Assembly: GCA_030834905.1 (NCBI GenBank) | Contig: JAUQWZ010000015.1 | Coordinates: 1 to 47,471 of the forward strand | Direction: 5' to 3' | Length of the DNA: 47,471 nucleotides | Origin: Aggregatilineales bacterium | GTDB taxonomy: Bacteria; Chloroflexota; Anaerolineae; Aggregatilineales; Phototrophicaceae | Shown here: positions 17,788-26,636 of the stretch, one piece after another | How positions within the stretch are numbered: position 1 is the stretch's first letter | Layout: each line of letters opens with the position of its first letter | Translations under genes and position numbers: made by a program | The notes under the pieces: model-generated | Databases searched by the model: none | Seen by the model: the letters and a program-made list of their open reading frames with translations, nothing else | Told to the model about the DNA's origin: nothing

Positions 17788-18861
17788 TCAGCCGCGCAAG
17801 ATCCATTCTTCGAAGCGGGTGTTGGCCGCTTCGCCATGCTCGAGCCAGAACTGTGCGTCCTGCTCGCGCATCTTGGCCAGATTCTCCGGGTAGGTGGGGA
17901 GCGTCCGGGCGAAGTCGGCGTCGAGATGGTCGAACGCCTTCGGGTGCATCGGCCCCATCAGCGTGGACTTCATGAACTCTGCCTCAAGCTCGGGCTGGGC
18001 CGCGAACTTGATGAACTCGCGAGCGACGTCACCCTGTGGGCTGCCTTTGGGAATGGCCCAGCCTTGCGTGGTGAAGTAGCCGTCCGTGTAGCTGATGCCA
18101 ACGGGAGCTCCGTCGTTCTTGAGCTTCTGCGCCCGATGGCTGCTGATGGGAAAAATGTCGAGGTCGCCGCTGCCGATAAGCTGGTCCATCTGCGGATCGG
18201 ATTCCCACCACACAGCAATGTGCGGCCGGATCTCGTCAAGCCCGGCGAAAACCTTGTCCCACCCTTCGGGCGTCTTGAGAGTCGGATAGATATCTTCAGC
18301 CGGAATGCCGATCCCGCGGGCCGTCATTTCGATTGCGTCGACCGCGCGCTTACGGAGCGACCGGCGGCCCGGAAACTGCGCGACGTTCCACATGTCGCGA
18401 TAGGATTCCAGGCCCTGAGGGAACGACGTCTCCCGATAGGCCATGGTGAAGCAATAAAGGCCGTAGGGCAGCCAGTCGGGCATTACGTTCTCGGCCGGTC
18501 GGTCGGCTATATCCGGCGAATTAACGTCGATGGGATCCATCAGATCAGCTTCTCTGAGACGGAAGTATAGGTCCTTGGTCACGCCCGCCGCCATGCTCCA
18601 GCGATAGGCGCCAGTCTCGACAGAGATCTTGAACTCGTTGAAGGGAAAGTCCTTCGATACGACACCGGTCGCCTTGATCCCGGTTGCGGCTTCGAACGGT
18701 TTGAAGAACGCGAGTTCCCATATGTCGCCGTAGCCGCCCGGCACCCGGACCGTAAAGGGTTGCTGCGCCCAGGCCTTGCGCAGGAAGGTCGGAGCAGCCA
18801 GGGCACCTGCGGCAAGGCCCCCGACCTTCAAGAAAGTGCGGCGCGACGTTCCGATCGGCAT
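17788..18861 (-). CDS. ABC transporter substrate-binding protein, PotD-like, Tat signal
   Basis: A 357-residue periplasmic binding protein. The N-terminus MPIGTSRRTFLKVGGLAAGA is a twin-arginine signal (SRRTFLK) followed by a hydrophobic stretch and AWAQ, the likely cleavage site. The mature part resembles polyamine-type binding proteins (SBP_bac_8 class), with VPGGYGDIWELAFFKPFEAA near the start. I chose ATG 18861 because GGAGAG lies just before it; ATG 18873 is an in-frame alternative. It is the first gene of the operon with the LLM relic, ATPase, fused permease and flavin reductase. Pot-type systems import polyamines but also many other small organic ions. Confidence 0.88.
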   Translation of the reverse strand: MPIGTSRRTFLKVGGLAAGALAAPTFLRKAWAQQPFTVRVPGGYGDIWELAFFKPFEAATGIKATGVVSKDFPFNEFKISVETGAYRWSMAAGVTKDLYFRLREADLMDPIDVNSPDIADRPAENVMPDWLPYGLYCFTMAYRETSFPQGLESYRDMWNVAQFPGRRSLRKRAVDAIEMTARGIGIPAEDIYPTLKTPEGWDKVFAGLDEIRPHIAVWWESDPQMDQLIGSGDLDIFPISSHRAQKLKNDGAPVGISYTDGYFTTQGWAIPKGSPQGDVAREFIKFAAQPELEAEFMKSTLMGPMHPKAFDHLDADFARTLPTYPENLAKMREQDAQFWLEHGEAANTRFEEWILRG

Positions 18862-19120
18862 GTTTCTCTCCATTATGATGCTCGCTTCTGTTCCCCGGAG
18901 CGCGGGGGAACCGAGCTCCCCGCGGTTGGCAGCGCAGACTGAATACATTTTTGAATTTTATTCTGCACTTCGCTCACTATGACTCTCCCATTCGTGCTTG
19001 GCAACCCCAAAAAACGTCGGTTTGGGATATCGTGCACAAAAATGTATTCATTAACGTGCACCATATTGCGCAACACCGATGGAGGGGATAAGAGGTTTCG
19101 AGAAACTGTGGTGGAGACCT
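18862..19120. promoter_or_regulatory. Divergent promoter region with a 14-bp inverted repeat pair
   Basis: This intergenic region serves the transporter operon (left) and the DadA-like operon (right). It contains TGAATACATTTTTG at 18940-18953 and its exact reverse complement at 19037-19050. The second copy is flanked by GTGCAC on both sides (19032-19037 and 19056-19061). Two identical, oppositely oriented words about 97 bases apart suggest a regulator that binds at both promoters, possibly with looping. TGTATTCA-like half sites are compatible with FCD/GntR regulators, but the assignment is inference. Confidence 0.55.
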
Positions 19121-20374
19121 ATGCGCACCAAGATGACCGTTGTGATTGGAGCCGGCATGGTCGGCATCGCCTCGGCTCTCTGGCTTCAGCGAGCAGGCCG
19201 AAAAGTCATCGTGATCGACTCCCATCCTCCGGGCACCGGCGCCAGCCACGGCAACGCCGGCTGCTTTAACGGGTCGTCGGTGGTGCCGATGTCGATGCCG
19301 GGAATTTGGACGAGCGTACCGCGCTGGATGCTCGACCCGCTCGGTCCATTGTCGATCCGACTGGCCTACATGCCGACCCTCTTTCCCTGGCTATGGCGTT
19401 TCCTTCGAGCCGGCCGGCGGGAGGAGGTGAAGAAACAAGCGGCGGCGCTGCGCGCGTTGCTCGGGCCCACGCTTCCCTACCTCAAGCAACTCGCTGCCGG
19501 GGCGGATGTCGACGACCTGATCCGCGAGCAGGGTCACCTCTACGTCTATCGTTCAGAGAAAGCCCTGGCCGGCGACCGTTTCGGCTGGCAGCTTCGCGGG
19601 GACGCCGGCGTCCAACTCGATTGGCTGGATCGACGCCAGCTCCAAGACTTCGACCCCGCCCTATCGCCGTCCTACACGCACGGCGTTCTGATCCGCGAAA
19701 ATGGACATACGACAGATCCGGGCGACCTCGTCCTGCGTCTGGCGGAGCATTTCGTCAGGCAGGGCGGCGCCATCCACCGTGCCAAGGCAACCGGCTTTCG
19801 GCTTGACGGAGGGCATCTGCAATCCGTCGAGACTGAGGACGGGGTCGTGCCGGCCAACTCTGCCGTAATAGCCGCCGGAGCCCATTCCAACGCGCTCCTG
19901 AAGATGCTCGGCGACTGGGTCCCCCTGGAGACGGAGCGTGGATACCACGTGATGATAAATGATCCCGAGTCGCAGCCGCGCGTTCCGACCTGCGACGCAT
20001 CCGGCAAGTTCGTCACTACACCGATGAAGCATGGACTGCGCCTGGCGGGGACGGTGGAGCTGGCGGGGCTTGAACTGGCGCCGGACTGGAAGCGGGCCCG
20101 CGCTCTGATCAAGCTGGGCCAGAAGATGCTGCCTGGGCTTCCGGCGTGCATTGCGGAAGAGCGCCTCGTGCTCTGGATGGGTCACCGCCCGAGCCTGCCC
20201 GATTCCCTGCCGGTGATCGACAGGGCGAGCCGGTGTCCGGACATTGTCTATGCCTTCGGACACGGCCATGTCGGAATGACCGGCGCGCCGATGACCGGTC
20301 ATCTCGTCGCTGACTTGATCCTCGGCCGCCCCCCGAAGATAGACCTCGCGCCGTTCCGGCATACACGTTTTTAA
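19121..20374 (+). CDS. DAO-family FAD oxidoreductase (DadA/D-amino-acid dehydrogenase-like)
   Basis: A 417-residue flavoprotein. It begins MRTKMTVVIGAGMVGIASAL, with the FAD dinucleotide motif GAGMVG, followed by the substrate-domain text GTGASHGNAGCFNG typical of DadA. The C-terminus has WMGHRPSLPDSLPVIDR and YAFGHGHVGMTGAP, the second FAD-contact block. I chose ATG 19121 with GGAG upstream; a longer frame to 19079 is possible. Family members oxidise D-amino acids, glycine derivatives or secondary amines to imines. The next gene is a RidA-type protein, which supports an imine product. Iminodiacetate- or sarcosine-like substrates would give glyoxylate, but this is inference. Confidence 0.87.
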   Translation: MRTKMTVVIGAGMVGIASALWLQRAGRKVIVIDSHPPGTGASHGNAGCFNGSSVVPMSMPGIWTSVPRWMLDPLGPLSIRLAYMPTLFPWLWRFLRAGRREEVKKQAAALRALLGPTLPYLKQLAAGADVDDLIREQGHLYVYRSEKALAGDRFGWQLRGDAGVQLDWLDRRQLQDFDPALSPSYTHGVLIRENGHTTDPGDLVLRLAEHFVRQGGAIHRAKATGFRLDGGHLQSVETEDGVVPANSAVIAAGAHSNALLKMLGDWVPLETERGYHVMINDPESQPRVPTCDASGKFVTTPMKHGLRLAGTVELAGLELAPDWKRARALIKLGQKMLPGLPACIAEERLVLWMGHRPSLPDSLPVIDRASRCPDIVYAFGHGHVGMTGAPMTGHLVADLILGRPPKIDLAPFRHTRF

Positions 20375-20389
20375 CAGGAAAGGACCCAG

Positions 20390-20734
20390 ATGATACAGCG
20401 CGGCCAGCAGACCCCGATCTTCCATCGTTACGTGCGGCATGGCGACACGCTCTATGTCAGCGGCCTTGTCGCCAACGATCTCAGCCAGACAATTGGCGGC
20501 CAGACCCGGGACATCGCCGAACGCCTCGCCGAAATCCTGGCCGAGGCCGGTTCCGACATGGGCCGCATACTTCAATCGACGGTCTATATCACCGATATGT
20601 CGATGAAGGCCGAGATGAACGAAGCCTGGAAAGCCTGTTTCCCGGCCGAGACGCTGCCAACGCGAGCAACAATCGGAGTTGCCGACCTGGGACGGTCGGT
20701 ACTCATCGAAGTGGTTTTCGTCTGCGCCGTCTGA
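20390..20734 (+). CDS. RidA/YjgF/UK114-family protein
   Basis: A 114-residue Rid protein, a trimeric enzyme that hydrolyses reactive imine or enamine intermediates to ketoacids and ammonia. Key text is MIQRGQQTPIFHRYVRHGDT, YVSGLVANDL, and the ending LPTRATIGVADL then VLIEVVFVCAV. The arginine in TRATIG is the conserved substrate-carboxylate ligand. AGGAAAGGA precedes the ATG, and the gene starts 15 bases after the DadA-like gene, so they form one operon. This supports the view that the oxidoreductase makes an imine. Between its stop and the MFS gene lie 156 bases holding only a doubtful 35-codon frame (20792-20899). Confidence 0.92.
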   Translation: MIQRGQQTPIFHRYVRHGDTLYVSGLVANDLSQTIGGQTRDIAERLAEILAEAGSDMGRILQSTVYITDMSMKAEMNEAWKACFPAETLPTRATIGVADLGRSVLIEVVFVCAV

Positions 20735-20890
20735 GCGGCCGAGGCGGTGGCCGGCAAAGAAGCTGCGGTCGCCTCTCAATCGAGCTGAAAGTATGGACAT
20801 GATCTCCTGGTCGGCGCGTGTCACCGGCGAGCGTGCCTCCGCCGAGACGTGCGATGACCGTCCACGGCGCATCACGCTGTCAGCGGAGGG

Positions 20891-22108
20891 ATGCCGGTGA
20901 CGACGATCGGGCGTTCGTTCGGAGCGATGGCCTTTCAGGCCAGAGCGATCCTGGGCATCCGCACCGTCCGGGTTTTCTGCGACAGCTTCGTAGCATTGCT
21001 GATCCCGCTCTACCTGACTTCGCGCGGCTTTGACGCCGTAGCTGTCGGCACGATTGCCTCCTGCATGCTCCTTGGTTCGGCCTTCACGCTGGGCGCTGCT
21101 GGGGCGCTCGCGCACCGCCTTGGCGTGAGGGCACTGCTCTGCGTTGCCAGCCTCGGCATGGTTGTTTCGGGCGTGGGTTGGTCGATGGACCCCGCCCTGC
21201 CTTCGCTAATGCTGATCGCCTTTTTCGGTTCGCTGAACCCGCATGGCGGCGAGGCGAACCTGTTCCGCCCTATCGAGCATGCGGCGCTCGCCGATCTGGT
21301 ACCTGCAACTTCCCAAGCGACGGTCTTCGGCTACTATTCCTTCCTGGGCGCCCTGGCGGGTGCGTTTGGAGCGCTCTCTATCGGCGCCCTGCCGACGCTG
21401 TTCGACGCGCTTAGCGAACGGACGACCTCGACGGCGATCTTTATCGGCTACGCCGTCATGGGCATTGCTGTCTGCGCGATCTATGCCCGGATCGACCTGC
21501 ACAGCTCGGAAACGCCGCGCCAGCGCGCTCTTGCTCCCGGTTCGCGCGGCAAGGTGCTGAAGCTGACGGCGATCTTCTGCGTCGACGCATTCGGCGGCGG
21601 CTTCATCGTCAATGCGCTGATCATCCTATGGCTCACGAACCGGTTTGGCGCCTCGATGGTGGAGAGCGGAGCGCTGTTCTTCACAGCTGGGGTGATGGCC
21701 GCGGCGGCTCATCTTCTCGCAGCACCGATCAGTCGCCGGATCGGCCTCGGCGGCACGATGCTGGTCGGCCATGTCCCCGCCAGCCTGCTGCTGATCCTCG
21801 CCGCGCTCGCGCCTAGCTTCGGCATCGCCGCGGCCTGCCTCGTCCTGCGCGGTTTCCTATCGCAGCTCGACGTACCGACACGCGCAGCCTTCGTCTTTAG
21901 CCAAGTTGCGCCGCAGGAGCGAGCGGCCGCCATCAGCGTCACCCTAATGCCGTTCAGCCTGGCTGCGGCGGTGGCACCCTTTCTGTCGGGCTGGCTTTTG
22001 CTGTCATCCTCGACGGTCGGCTGGCACCTCGTAGCAGCTGGCCTCATCCGATTGATCTACGCGGCCCTTTTTCTCTGGTTCTCGGTGAAGGATAGCCCGA
22101 ACGGATAG
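20891..22108 (+). CDS. Major facilitator superfamily transporter
   Basis: A 405-residue integral membrane protein with about twelve hydrophobic segments in two halves. The first half has VRVFCDSFVALLIPLYLTSR; the loop after segment two reads ALAHRLGVRALL, a weak MFS-loop motif. A polar centre around residue 195-205 (SSETPRQRALAPGSRGK) separates the halves. GGAGGG directly abuts ATG 20891 and is better spaced for the GTG two codons on at 20897, so either start is possible. Its direction and position suggest it belongs with the DadA-like and ridA genes, and it meets bhcD tail to tail. Import of a substrate or export of an intermediate cannot be distinguished. Confidence 0.85.
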   Translation: MPVTTIGRSFGAMAFQARAILGIRTVRVFCDSFVALLIPLYLTSRGFDAVAVGTIASCMLLGSAFTLGAAGALAHRLGVRALLCVASLGMVVSGVGWSMDPALPSLMLIAFFGSLNPHGGEANLFRPIEHAALADLVPATSQATVFGYYSFLGALAGAFGALSIGALPTLFDALSERTTSTAIFIGYAVMGIAVCAIYARIDLHSSETPRQRALAPGSRGKVLKLTAIFCVDAFGGGFIVNALIILWLTNRFGASMVESGALFFTAGVMAAAAHLLAAPISRRIGLGGTMLVGHVPASLLLILAALAPSFGIAAACLVLRGFLSQLDVPTRAAFVFSQVAPQERAAAISVTLMPFSLAAAVAPFLSGWLLLSSSTVGWHLVAAGLIRLIYAALFLWFSVKDSPNG

Positions 22109-22124
22109 CCAGACGGCGATCAGG

Positions 22125-23090
22125 TCAGGCATCGATCTCAATGGCCATGCCGCTGGCTACCGCCAGATCGACAGCGGCAGACGCAACGGCCAGATCCTGA
22201 ACCCCGACGCCGGTGCCGTCAAACAGCGTGATTTCTTCCATGCTTCGGCGTCCGGGATGGTCGCCGTTTATGACATCGCCGATAGAGACGATTTGCGCCG
22301 GGTCGAGCAATCCCTGGGTGAACGCGTGCTGGGCCTCGCCAATGGATATTGATTGTTCGATCTCGTCCGTGAAGACCGTCGCTGCCCCGACAATTTCCGG
22401 AGCGATCTCCTGCTTCCCCTTCGTGTCCGTGCCCATACAAGCTAGGTGCGTGCCGGGTCGTATCAGGCCTGCCGGGATGATGGGAGCGAAAGACGAGGTG
22501 ATGGTGATGATGACATCGGCGCTTGCGCACAACTGCTCCAAGCCCGCCGCATGGAACGGCACGCCTCTCTCCTGCGCCACCTTTGCCAGACGCCCGATTT
22601 TTTCGGGCGTCTTGTTCCATCCGAGGACCTTCTCGAACTGCCGCTGCTCAAGTGCTGCCTGCAGCTGGAAAGTGGATTGGTGACCGGCGCCGACAATGCC
22701 GAGCACTCTGGAATCGATCCGGGCAAGGTGCTTAATCGAAATTGCGGAAGCGGCGGCCGTCCGCAAGGCCGTCAGCAGGTTGCCGCCGACAACGGCGCGG
22801 CACCGTCCGGTGTCCGCGTCAAAGAGGAATATCATCGACTGGTGGTTGGTCAGTCCCCTCGATGCGTTGTTCGGCCAATACCCGCCCGACTTCAGGCCCA
22901 GCGCAAGGTTCTCGCGGTCGAATCCCGACTTGAACCCATACAGCGCATCGGCATGGCCGATAGCTTCCCGTATCACCGGAAAATTTCGGGCCATCTTGCG
23001 GGCAGACGAAGCAAACACCCGCTCCACGGCCATGAGACAGTCGGCCGCGGACACAAGGCGGACAATATCGCGTTCGGGAATGACGATCAT
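22125..23090 (-). CDS. bhcD: Iminosuccinate reductase of the beta-hydroxyaspartate cycle (ornithine cyclodeaminase/mu-crystallin family)
   Basis: A 321-residue NAD-dependent enzyme that reduces iminosuccinate to aspartate, closing the beta-hydroxyaspartate cycle. The family is shown by YGFKSGFD with its substrate lysine, the loop GGNLLTALRTAAASAIS, and the Rossmann motif LGIVGAGHQSTFQLQAAL. Later come DEIEQSISIGEAQHAF and DGTGVGVQDLAVASAA. I took ATG 23090 (MIVIPERDIV) as the start; the upstream open frame is not credible protein. On its own it could be called an ornithine cyclodeaminase homologue. The Bhc name rests on its place as the fourth gene of a bhcABCD operon in the known order. Confidence 0.85.
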   Translation of the reverse strand: MIVIPERDIVRLVSAADCLMAVERVFASSARKMARNFPVIREAIGHADALYGFKSGFDRENLALGLKSGGYWPNNASRGLTNHQSMIFLFDADTGRCRAVVGGNLLTALRTAAASAISIKHLARIDSRVLGIVGAGHQSTFQLQAALEQRQFEKVLGWNKTPEKIGRLAKVAQERGVPFHAAGLEQLCASADVIITITSSFAPIIPAGLIRPGTHLACMGTDTKGKQEIAPEIVGAATVFTDEIEQSISIGEAQHAFTQGLLDPAQIVSIGDVINGDHPGRRSMEEITLFDGTGVGVQDLAVASAAVDLAVASGMAIEIDA

Positions 23091-23136
23091 GATGCCCTGC
23101 CGCGTGGAGAAGCCGGGAACCGCGTCACGACAAACC

Positions 23137-24300
23137 TCAATATGCCTTGCCGCGGGCCGATATCGGCCAGACGGTCTCGACCTTGCCGTTGCGGACTCCG
23201 ACGTACCAGTCGTGAACGTTGCACGTGGGATCGCAGTGACCCGGAACGAGACGAAGCTTTTCGTTGATCTTGAGAACACCGGCCGGATCCTCGATGACGC
23301 CGTGCTCGTCGCTGCATTTGATGTATTTCACATCGTCGCGGCCGTGAACGAAGGGGAGCCCGCTATCGACCGACTGCGCCTTCAGGCCGGCATCGCAGAT
23401 TGCCTTGTCGGCCTTGGCATGGCTCATCACCGAGGTCAGGATGAAGAGCGCGTTCTCCCATTCGCCTTGATCGATGCGCTTGCCTTCCCGGTCGAGGATA
23501 CGCCCGTAGTCGGCGTCCATGAACGCGTAGGACCCGCACTGCAGTTCATTGTAAACTCCAGACGCCGCTTCGAAGTAATAGGAGCCGGTTCCGCCACCCG
23601 AAACGAGCTCGGGCTCCAGTCCCGCTGCCTTCAGGCCCGCGACGGCTTCCTTCACCTGGGCAATGGCAGCATCCAGCTTGGCCTTGCGGTCTTCATAGCC
23701 CTCGATGTGCTGCATGGCGCCCTGATAAGCCTGAATGCCGCTGAAACGCAGGTGCGGCGCGGCGTTGATCGCCCTGGCGATCGAGACCACCTCCTCGGTG
23801 ATTTTGACACCGCAGCGGCCGGCTCCACAGTCGATCTCGACGAAGCATTCGAGGATTGTGCCATGGGTCTCAGCCGCAGAGGAAAGGTCGGCCACATTCG
23901 CCAGATCGTCCAGGCAGACGATGACGCGTGTGCCCAGCCTGGGCATGCGGGCGAGCCGATCAATCTTGGCGGGGTCGCGTACCTGGTTCGACACGAGGAT
24001 GTCCTTGATACCGGCACGGGCGAAGACCTCCGCCTCTGACACTTTCTGGCAGCACACTCCCACGGCACCTCCCAGTTCCATCTGCAGCTTCAGCACGTCT
24101 ACGGACTTATGCATCTTGCCATGGGCGCGGTGGCGGATGCCGTGCGCCTTGGCATAGTCGCCCATCTTCATGATGTTGCGCTCCAGCGCGTCGAGATCGA
24201 GGATCAGGCACGGCGTCTGGATGTCGGACTCGTCCATACCGATCGCTGCAGGGATGTCGAAGCCCACCTCGTAGCTGGCAAGATCAGCGGGTGCGTTCAT
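23137..24300 (-). CDS. bhcC: Beta-hydroxyaspartate aldolase (D-threonine aldolase-like, PLP)
   Basis: A 387-residue fold-type III PLP enzyme that condenses glycine with glyoxylate to erythro-beta-hydroxyaspartate. The PLP lysine lies in RHRAHGKMHKS (Lys62). The barrel continues with GVCCQKVSEAEVFARAGI, VEIDCGAGRCGV and VSGGGTGSYYFEA. The metal-binding end is PGHCDPTCNVHD. The start ATG 24300 follows GAGGAGG. It lies eleven bases after bhcB. D-threonine or D-3-hydroxyaspartate aldolase is the family alternative; the operon context makes BhcC the best call. Confidence 0.87.
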   Translation of the reverse strand: MNAPADLASYEVGFDIPAAIGMDESDIQTPCLILDLDALERNIMKMGDYAKAHGIRHRAHGKMHKSVDVLKLQMELGGAVGVCCQKVSEAEVFARAGIKDILVSNQVRDPAKIDRLARMPRLGTRVIVCLDDLANVADLSSAAETHGTILECFVEIDCGAGRCGVKITEEVVSIARAINAAPHLRFSGIQAYQGAMQHIEGYEDRKAKLDAAIAQVKEAVAGLKAAGLEPELVSGGGTGSYYFEAASGVYNELQCGSYAFMDADYGRILDREGKRIDQGEWENALFILTSVMSHAKADKAICDAGLKAQSVDSGLPFVHGRDDVKYIKCSDEHGVIEDPAGVLKINEKLRLVPGHCDPTCNVHDWYVGVRNGKVETVWPISARGKAY

Positions 24301-24311
24301 TGGGATCCTCC

Positions 24312-25259
24312 TCAGTTCCATGGCAGTTTGTCGAGATCGACGTTCCCGCCTGTTACGATGACGCCGACCCGCTTGCCGGCGAATATCCTCGGATTTTTCA
24401 GGATGGTTGCCAGCGGAACCGCGCTGGAGGGCTCCATGACAATCTTCAGGCGCTTCCAGGTCAGCTTCATGGCATCGACGATCTCCTGTTCGGAAGCTGT
24501 CAGGATGTCGGCGACATGGTTTCGCACGAAGTGCCACGTCAGCTCCTTCAGCGGCACCTTCAGCCCGTCGGCAACGGTGTTTGGCGAGTCGTCCGCGATG
24601 ATCTGACCGGCCTTGAAGCTGCGGCAGGCATCATTGGCCTGCTCCGGTTCGGCGGCGTAGATCTTTATCCTCGGCGCCAAGCTGGAGAGCGTGAGGCAAG
24701 CGCCAGATACCATGCCGCCGCCGCCAATGGGAGCGATTACCGCGTCGAGGCCTTCCACCTGTTCGATCAGTTCCGCCGAGCAGGTCGCCTGCCCCGCAAT
24801 CACCCGAGGGTCGTTGTAGGGGTGGACGAACTCCGCGCCCGTCTCGGCCACGAGCTGCGCGAAAGCCGCCTCGCGGCTGGAGATCGAAGGCTCGCATTCG
24901 ACCACGCTTCCGCCATATCCCCTGACGGCATCCTTCTTGGCCTGCGGTGCGGTTTTCGGCATGACGACCGTGCAGGGAACCCTGCGTTGACGGGCCGCGT
25001 AGGAGAGGCACGTGCCGTGATTGCCGCTCGAATGCGTCGCCACCCCCCTCGCCGCCTGTTCGTCCGACAAGCCAAATACGGCATTGCTGGCTCCACGCGC
25101 CTTGAACGCACCGCCCTTCTGGAAATTCTCGCACTTGAAGAAAAGTTCCGCCCCGGAAAGCTCGTTCAGCATGCGCGAGGAAAGCACCGGCGTCACGTGG
25201 ATGTGGGGCGCTATGCGAGCCCGCGCGGCCTGCATGTCTGCGAGCGTGGGAATAACCAT
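24312..25259 (-). CDS. bhcB: Beta-hydroxyaspartate dehydratase (serine/threonine dehydratase family, PLP)
   Basis: A 315-residue fold-type II PLP lyase that removes water from beta-hydroxyaspartate to give iminosuccinate. The PLP lysine is in NFQKGGAFKARGASNA (Lys53), the SSGNHG loop is at about 78-82, and the phosphate loop GGGGM is at 179-183. There is no ACT domain, as in catabolic 3-hydroxyaspartate and threonine dehydratases. AGGAAGGGG precedes ATG 25259; the longer frame overlapping bhcA is not needed. It starts 13 bases after the bhcA stop. Threonine dehydratase or serine racemase are the family alternatives. Confidence 0.87.
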   Translation of the reverse strand: MVIPTLADMQAARARIAPHIHVTPVLSSRMLNELSGAELFFKCENFQKGGAFKARGASNAVFGLSDEQAARGVATHSSGNHGTCLSYAARQRRVPCTVVMPKTAPQAKKDAVRGYGGSVVECEPSISSREAAFAQLVAETGAEFVHPYNDPRVIAGQATCSAELIEQVEGLDAVIAPIGGGGMVSGACLTLSSLAPRIKIYAAEPEQANDACRSFKAGQIIADDSPNTVADGLKVPLKELTWHFVRNHVADILTASEQEIVDAMKLTWKRLKIVMEPSSAVPLATILKNPRIFAGKRVGVIVTGGNVDLDKLPWN

Positions 25260-25272
25260 GGTGAACCCCTTC

Positions 25273-26466
25273 CTATGCGGCCTTCTGCCTGCTGTTGCCG
25301 GTACCACCACAGAGATAGTGCTCCTGCGCGGCTGCTACGCCTGAGCCCAGCCTGACCGGCAGCCCCAGATCCGCCATGACCATCTCGGCTGCGGCAATAC
25401 CGGAAAGGGCCATCGTCTCTGTCAGGCTGCCGAGATGGCCAATGCGGAATGCCTTGCCGGCCAACTCCCCGAGGCCGGTGCCGAATGAAACGCCGTAGGC
25501 GTTGAGCGCATGCGCCACGAGCCTGTTCGCGTCAAAGCCGTCCGGAACGCGGATCGCGCTCACCGTGTCGGAATAAAGCTCCGGTCGCATCGCGCAGAGC
25601 TGCAGCCCCCAGGCGCCGACCGCACGGCGGATGCCTTCTGCTATGCGATGATGCCGTTCGAAGACATTTTCGAGACCTTCCGCAAGCAGCATCTCGGTGG
25701 CGGACCTAAGGCCGTTCAGCAGGCCGACTGGTGGTGTGTACGGGAAGCCGCCCGCGGCATAGGCGGCGGCCATGTCGCGTATATCGAAGTAGGTGCGCGG
25801 CAACCCTGCCTCGCTCATGGCCTGCATCGCTTTCGGAGATATGCCGAGGATCGCCAGGCCCGGTGGCAGCATGAAACCCTTCTGCGAGCCCGTGACGGCG
25901 ATGTCGACGCCCCACTCGTCCATGCGGAAATCCATCGAGCCGATCGAGCTCACGCCATCGACGAAGAGCATCGCAGGGTGCATGGCCGCGTCGATGGCGC
26001 GGCGCACAGCCGCGATGTCGGAACGCACGCCCGTCGCCGTCTCGTTGTGCGTAGCGAGAACGGCCCTGATCCGATGCGATCCGTCCGCAGCCAGGATTTC
26101 TTCAATACGGTCGGCGGGAATGCCTTCACCCCATTCCCGCGGGATGACGATTACATCAAGCCCGTGCCGCCGGCACATGTCGATCCAGCGATGGCTGAAC
26201 ATCCCGTTGCGCGTCGCCAGCACCTTGTCACCAGGCGAAAGTGCGTTGCTAATAGCCGCTTCCCAACCGCCCGTGCCGGTTGCCGGGAATACGATCACCT
26301 CGGCCTGTTCGCTCTTCAGCACCTTTTTGACGCCGCAGAGAGCGGGGCCGAGTATCTCGGCAAACAAGGGGCTGCGATGATCGATGGTCGGCATGTCGAC
26401 AGCTTTGCGCAAGGCTTCCGGAATGTTGGTAGGTCCCGGAATGAAGATCGGATTCTGGTTACTCAT
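25273..26466 (-). CDS. bhcA: Aspartate-glyoxylate aminotransferase (class V, PLP)
   Basis: A 397-residue class V aminotransferase that moves the amino group from aspartate to glyoxylate, giving oxaloacetate and glycine. The N-terminus FIPGPTNIPEAL and the block FPATGTGGWEAAISN are typical of the serine/alanine-glyoxylate aminotransferase group. VDGVSSIGSMDFRMDEWG leads to the PLP lysine in VTGSQKGFMLPPG (Lys196). It is the first gene of the bhcABCD operon and reads away from bhcR. Serine-glyoxylate aminotransferase would be the call in isolation; the next three genes favour BhcA. Confidence 0.88.
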   Translation of the reverse strand: MSNQNPIFIPGPTNIPEALRKAVDMPTIDHRSPLFAEILGPALCGVKKVLKSEQAEVIVFPATGTGGWEAAISNALSPGDKVLATRNGMFSHRWIDMCRRHGLDVIVIPREWGEGIPADRIEEILAADGSHRIRAVLATHNETATGVRSDIAAVRRAIDAAMHPAMLFVDGVSSIGSMDFRMDEWGVDIAVTGSQKGFMLPPGLAILGISPKAMQAMSEAGLPRTYFDIRDMAAAYAAGGFPYTPPVGLLNGLRSATEMLLAEGLENVFERHHRIAEGIRRAVGAWGLQLCAMRPELYSDTVSAIRVPDGFDANRLVAHALNAYGVSFGTGLGELAGKAFRIGHLGSLTETMALSGIAAAEMVMADLGLPVRLGSGVAAAQEHYLCGGTGNSRQKAA

Positions 26467-26548
26467 GACGACTAATCCCTGCTCGAGGAGACGATTACCA
26501 CAGGTTCTCGGCCGGGTAAATTTTTTTGATAGTTTTTTTCATAATTCC

Positions 26549-26573
26549 TTTTCAAGACTATAGGTTTTGAAAA
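26549..26573. promoter_or_regulatory. Palindrome in the bhcA-bhcR intergenic region, candidate BhcR operator
   Basis: The 170-base spacer between bhcA and bhcR is strikingly AT-rich. It holds TTTTCAA at 26549-26555 and TTTTGAAAA at 26565-26573, an imperfect dyad centred near 26561. A second, wider pair, ATCAAT at 26574-26579 and ATTGAT at 26596-26601, lies beside it. IclR regulators usually bind such dyads in divergent promoters. Confidence 0.5.
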
Positions 26574-26636
26574 ATCAATATGTTACAATTTTTTAATTGA
26601 TGTTCTTTGTGAGAATCGTAAAATGGGGGATGAGCT

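Noticed and set aside
20792..20899. A 35-codon ORF between ridA and the MFS gene
   Set aside because: It has only a weak ribosome site, overlaps the MFS start and shows no conserved feature.
19661..21115. A 484-codon reverse frame opposite the DadA-like gene and ridA
   Set aside because: Long, but antisense to two well-supported genes and with no recognisable domain.
22125..23090. Ornithine cyclodeaminase for proline or opine metabolism
   Set aside because: Kept as a family label, but the bhcABC genes directly upstream make iminosuccinate reductase the better reading.
22696..24039. A 447-codon forward frame opposite bhcD and bhcC
   Set aside because: Antisense shadow; the reverse strand carries intact PLP and NAD enzyme motifs.
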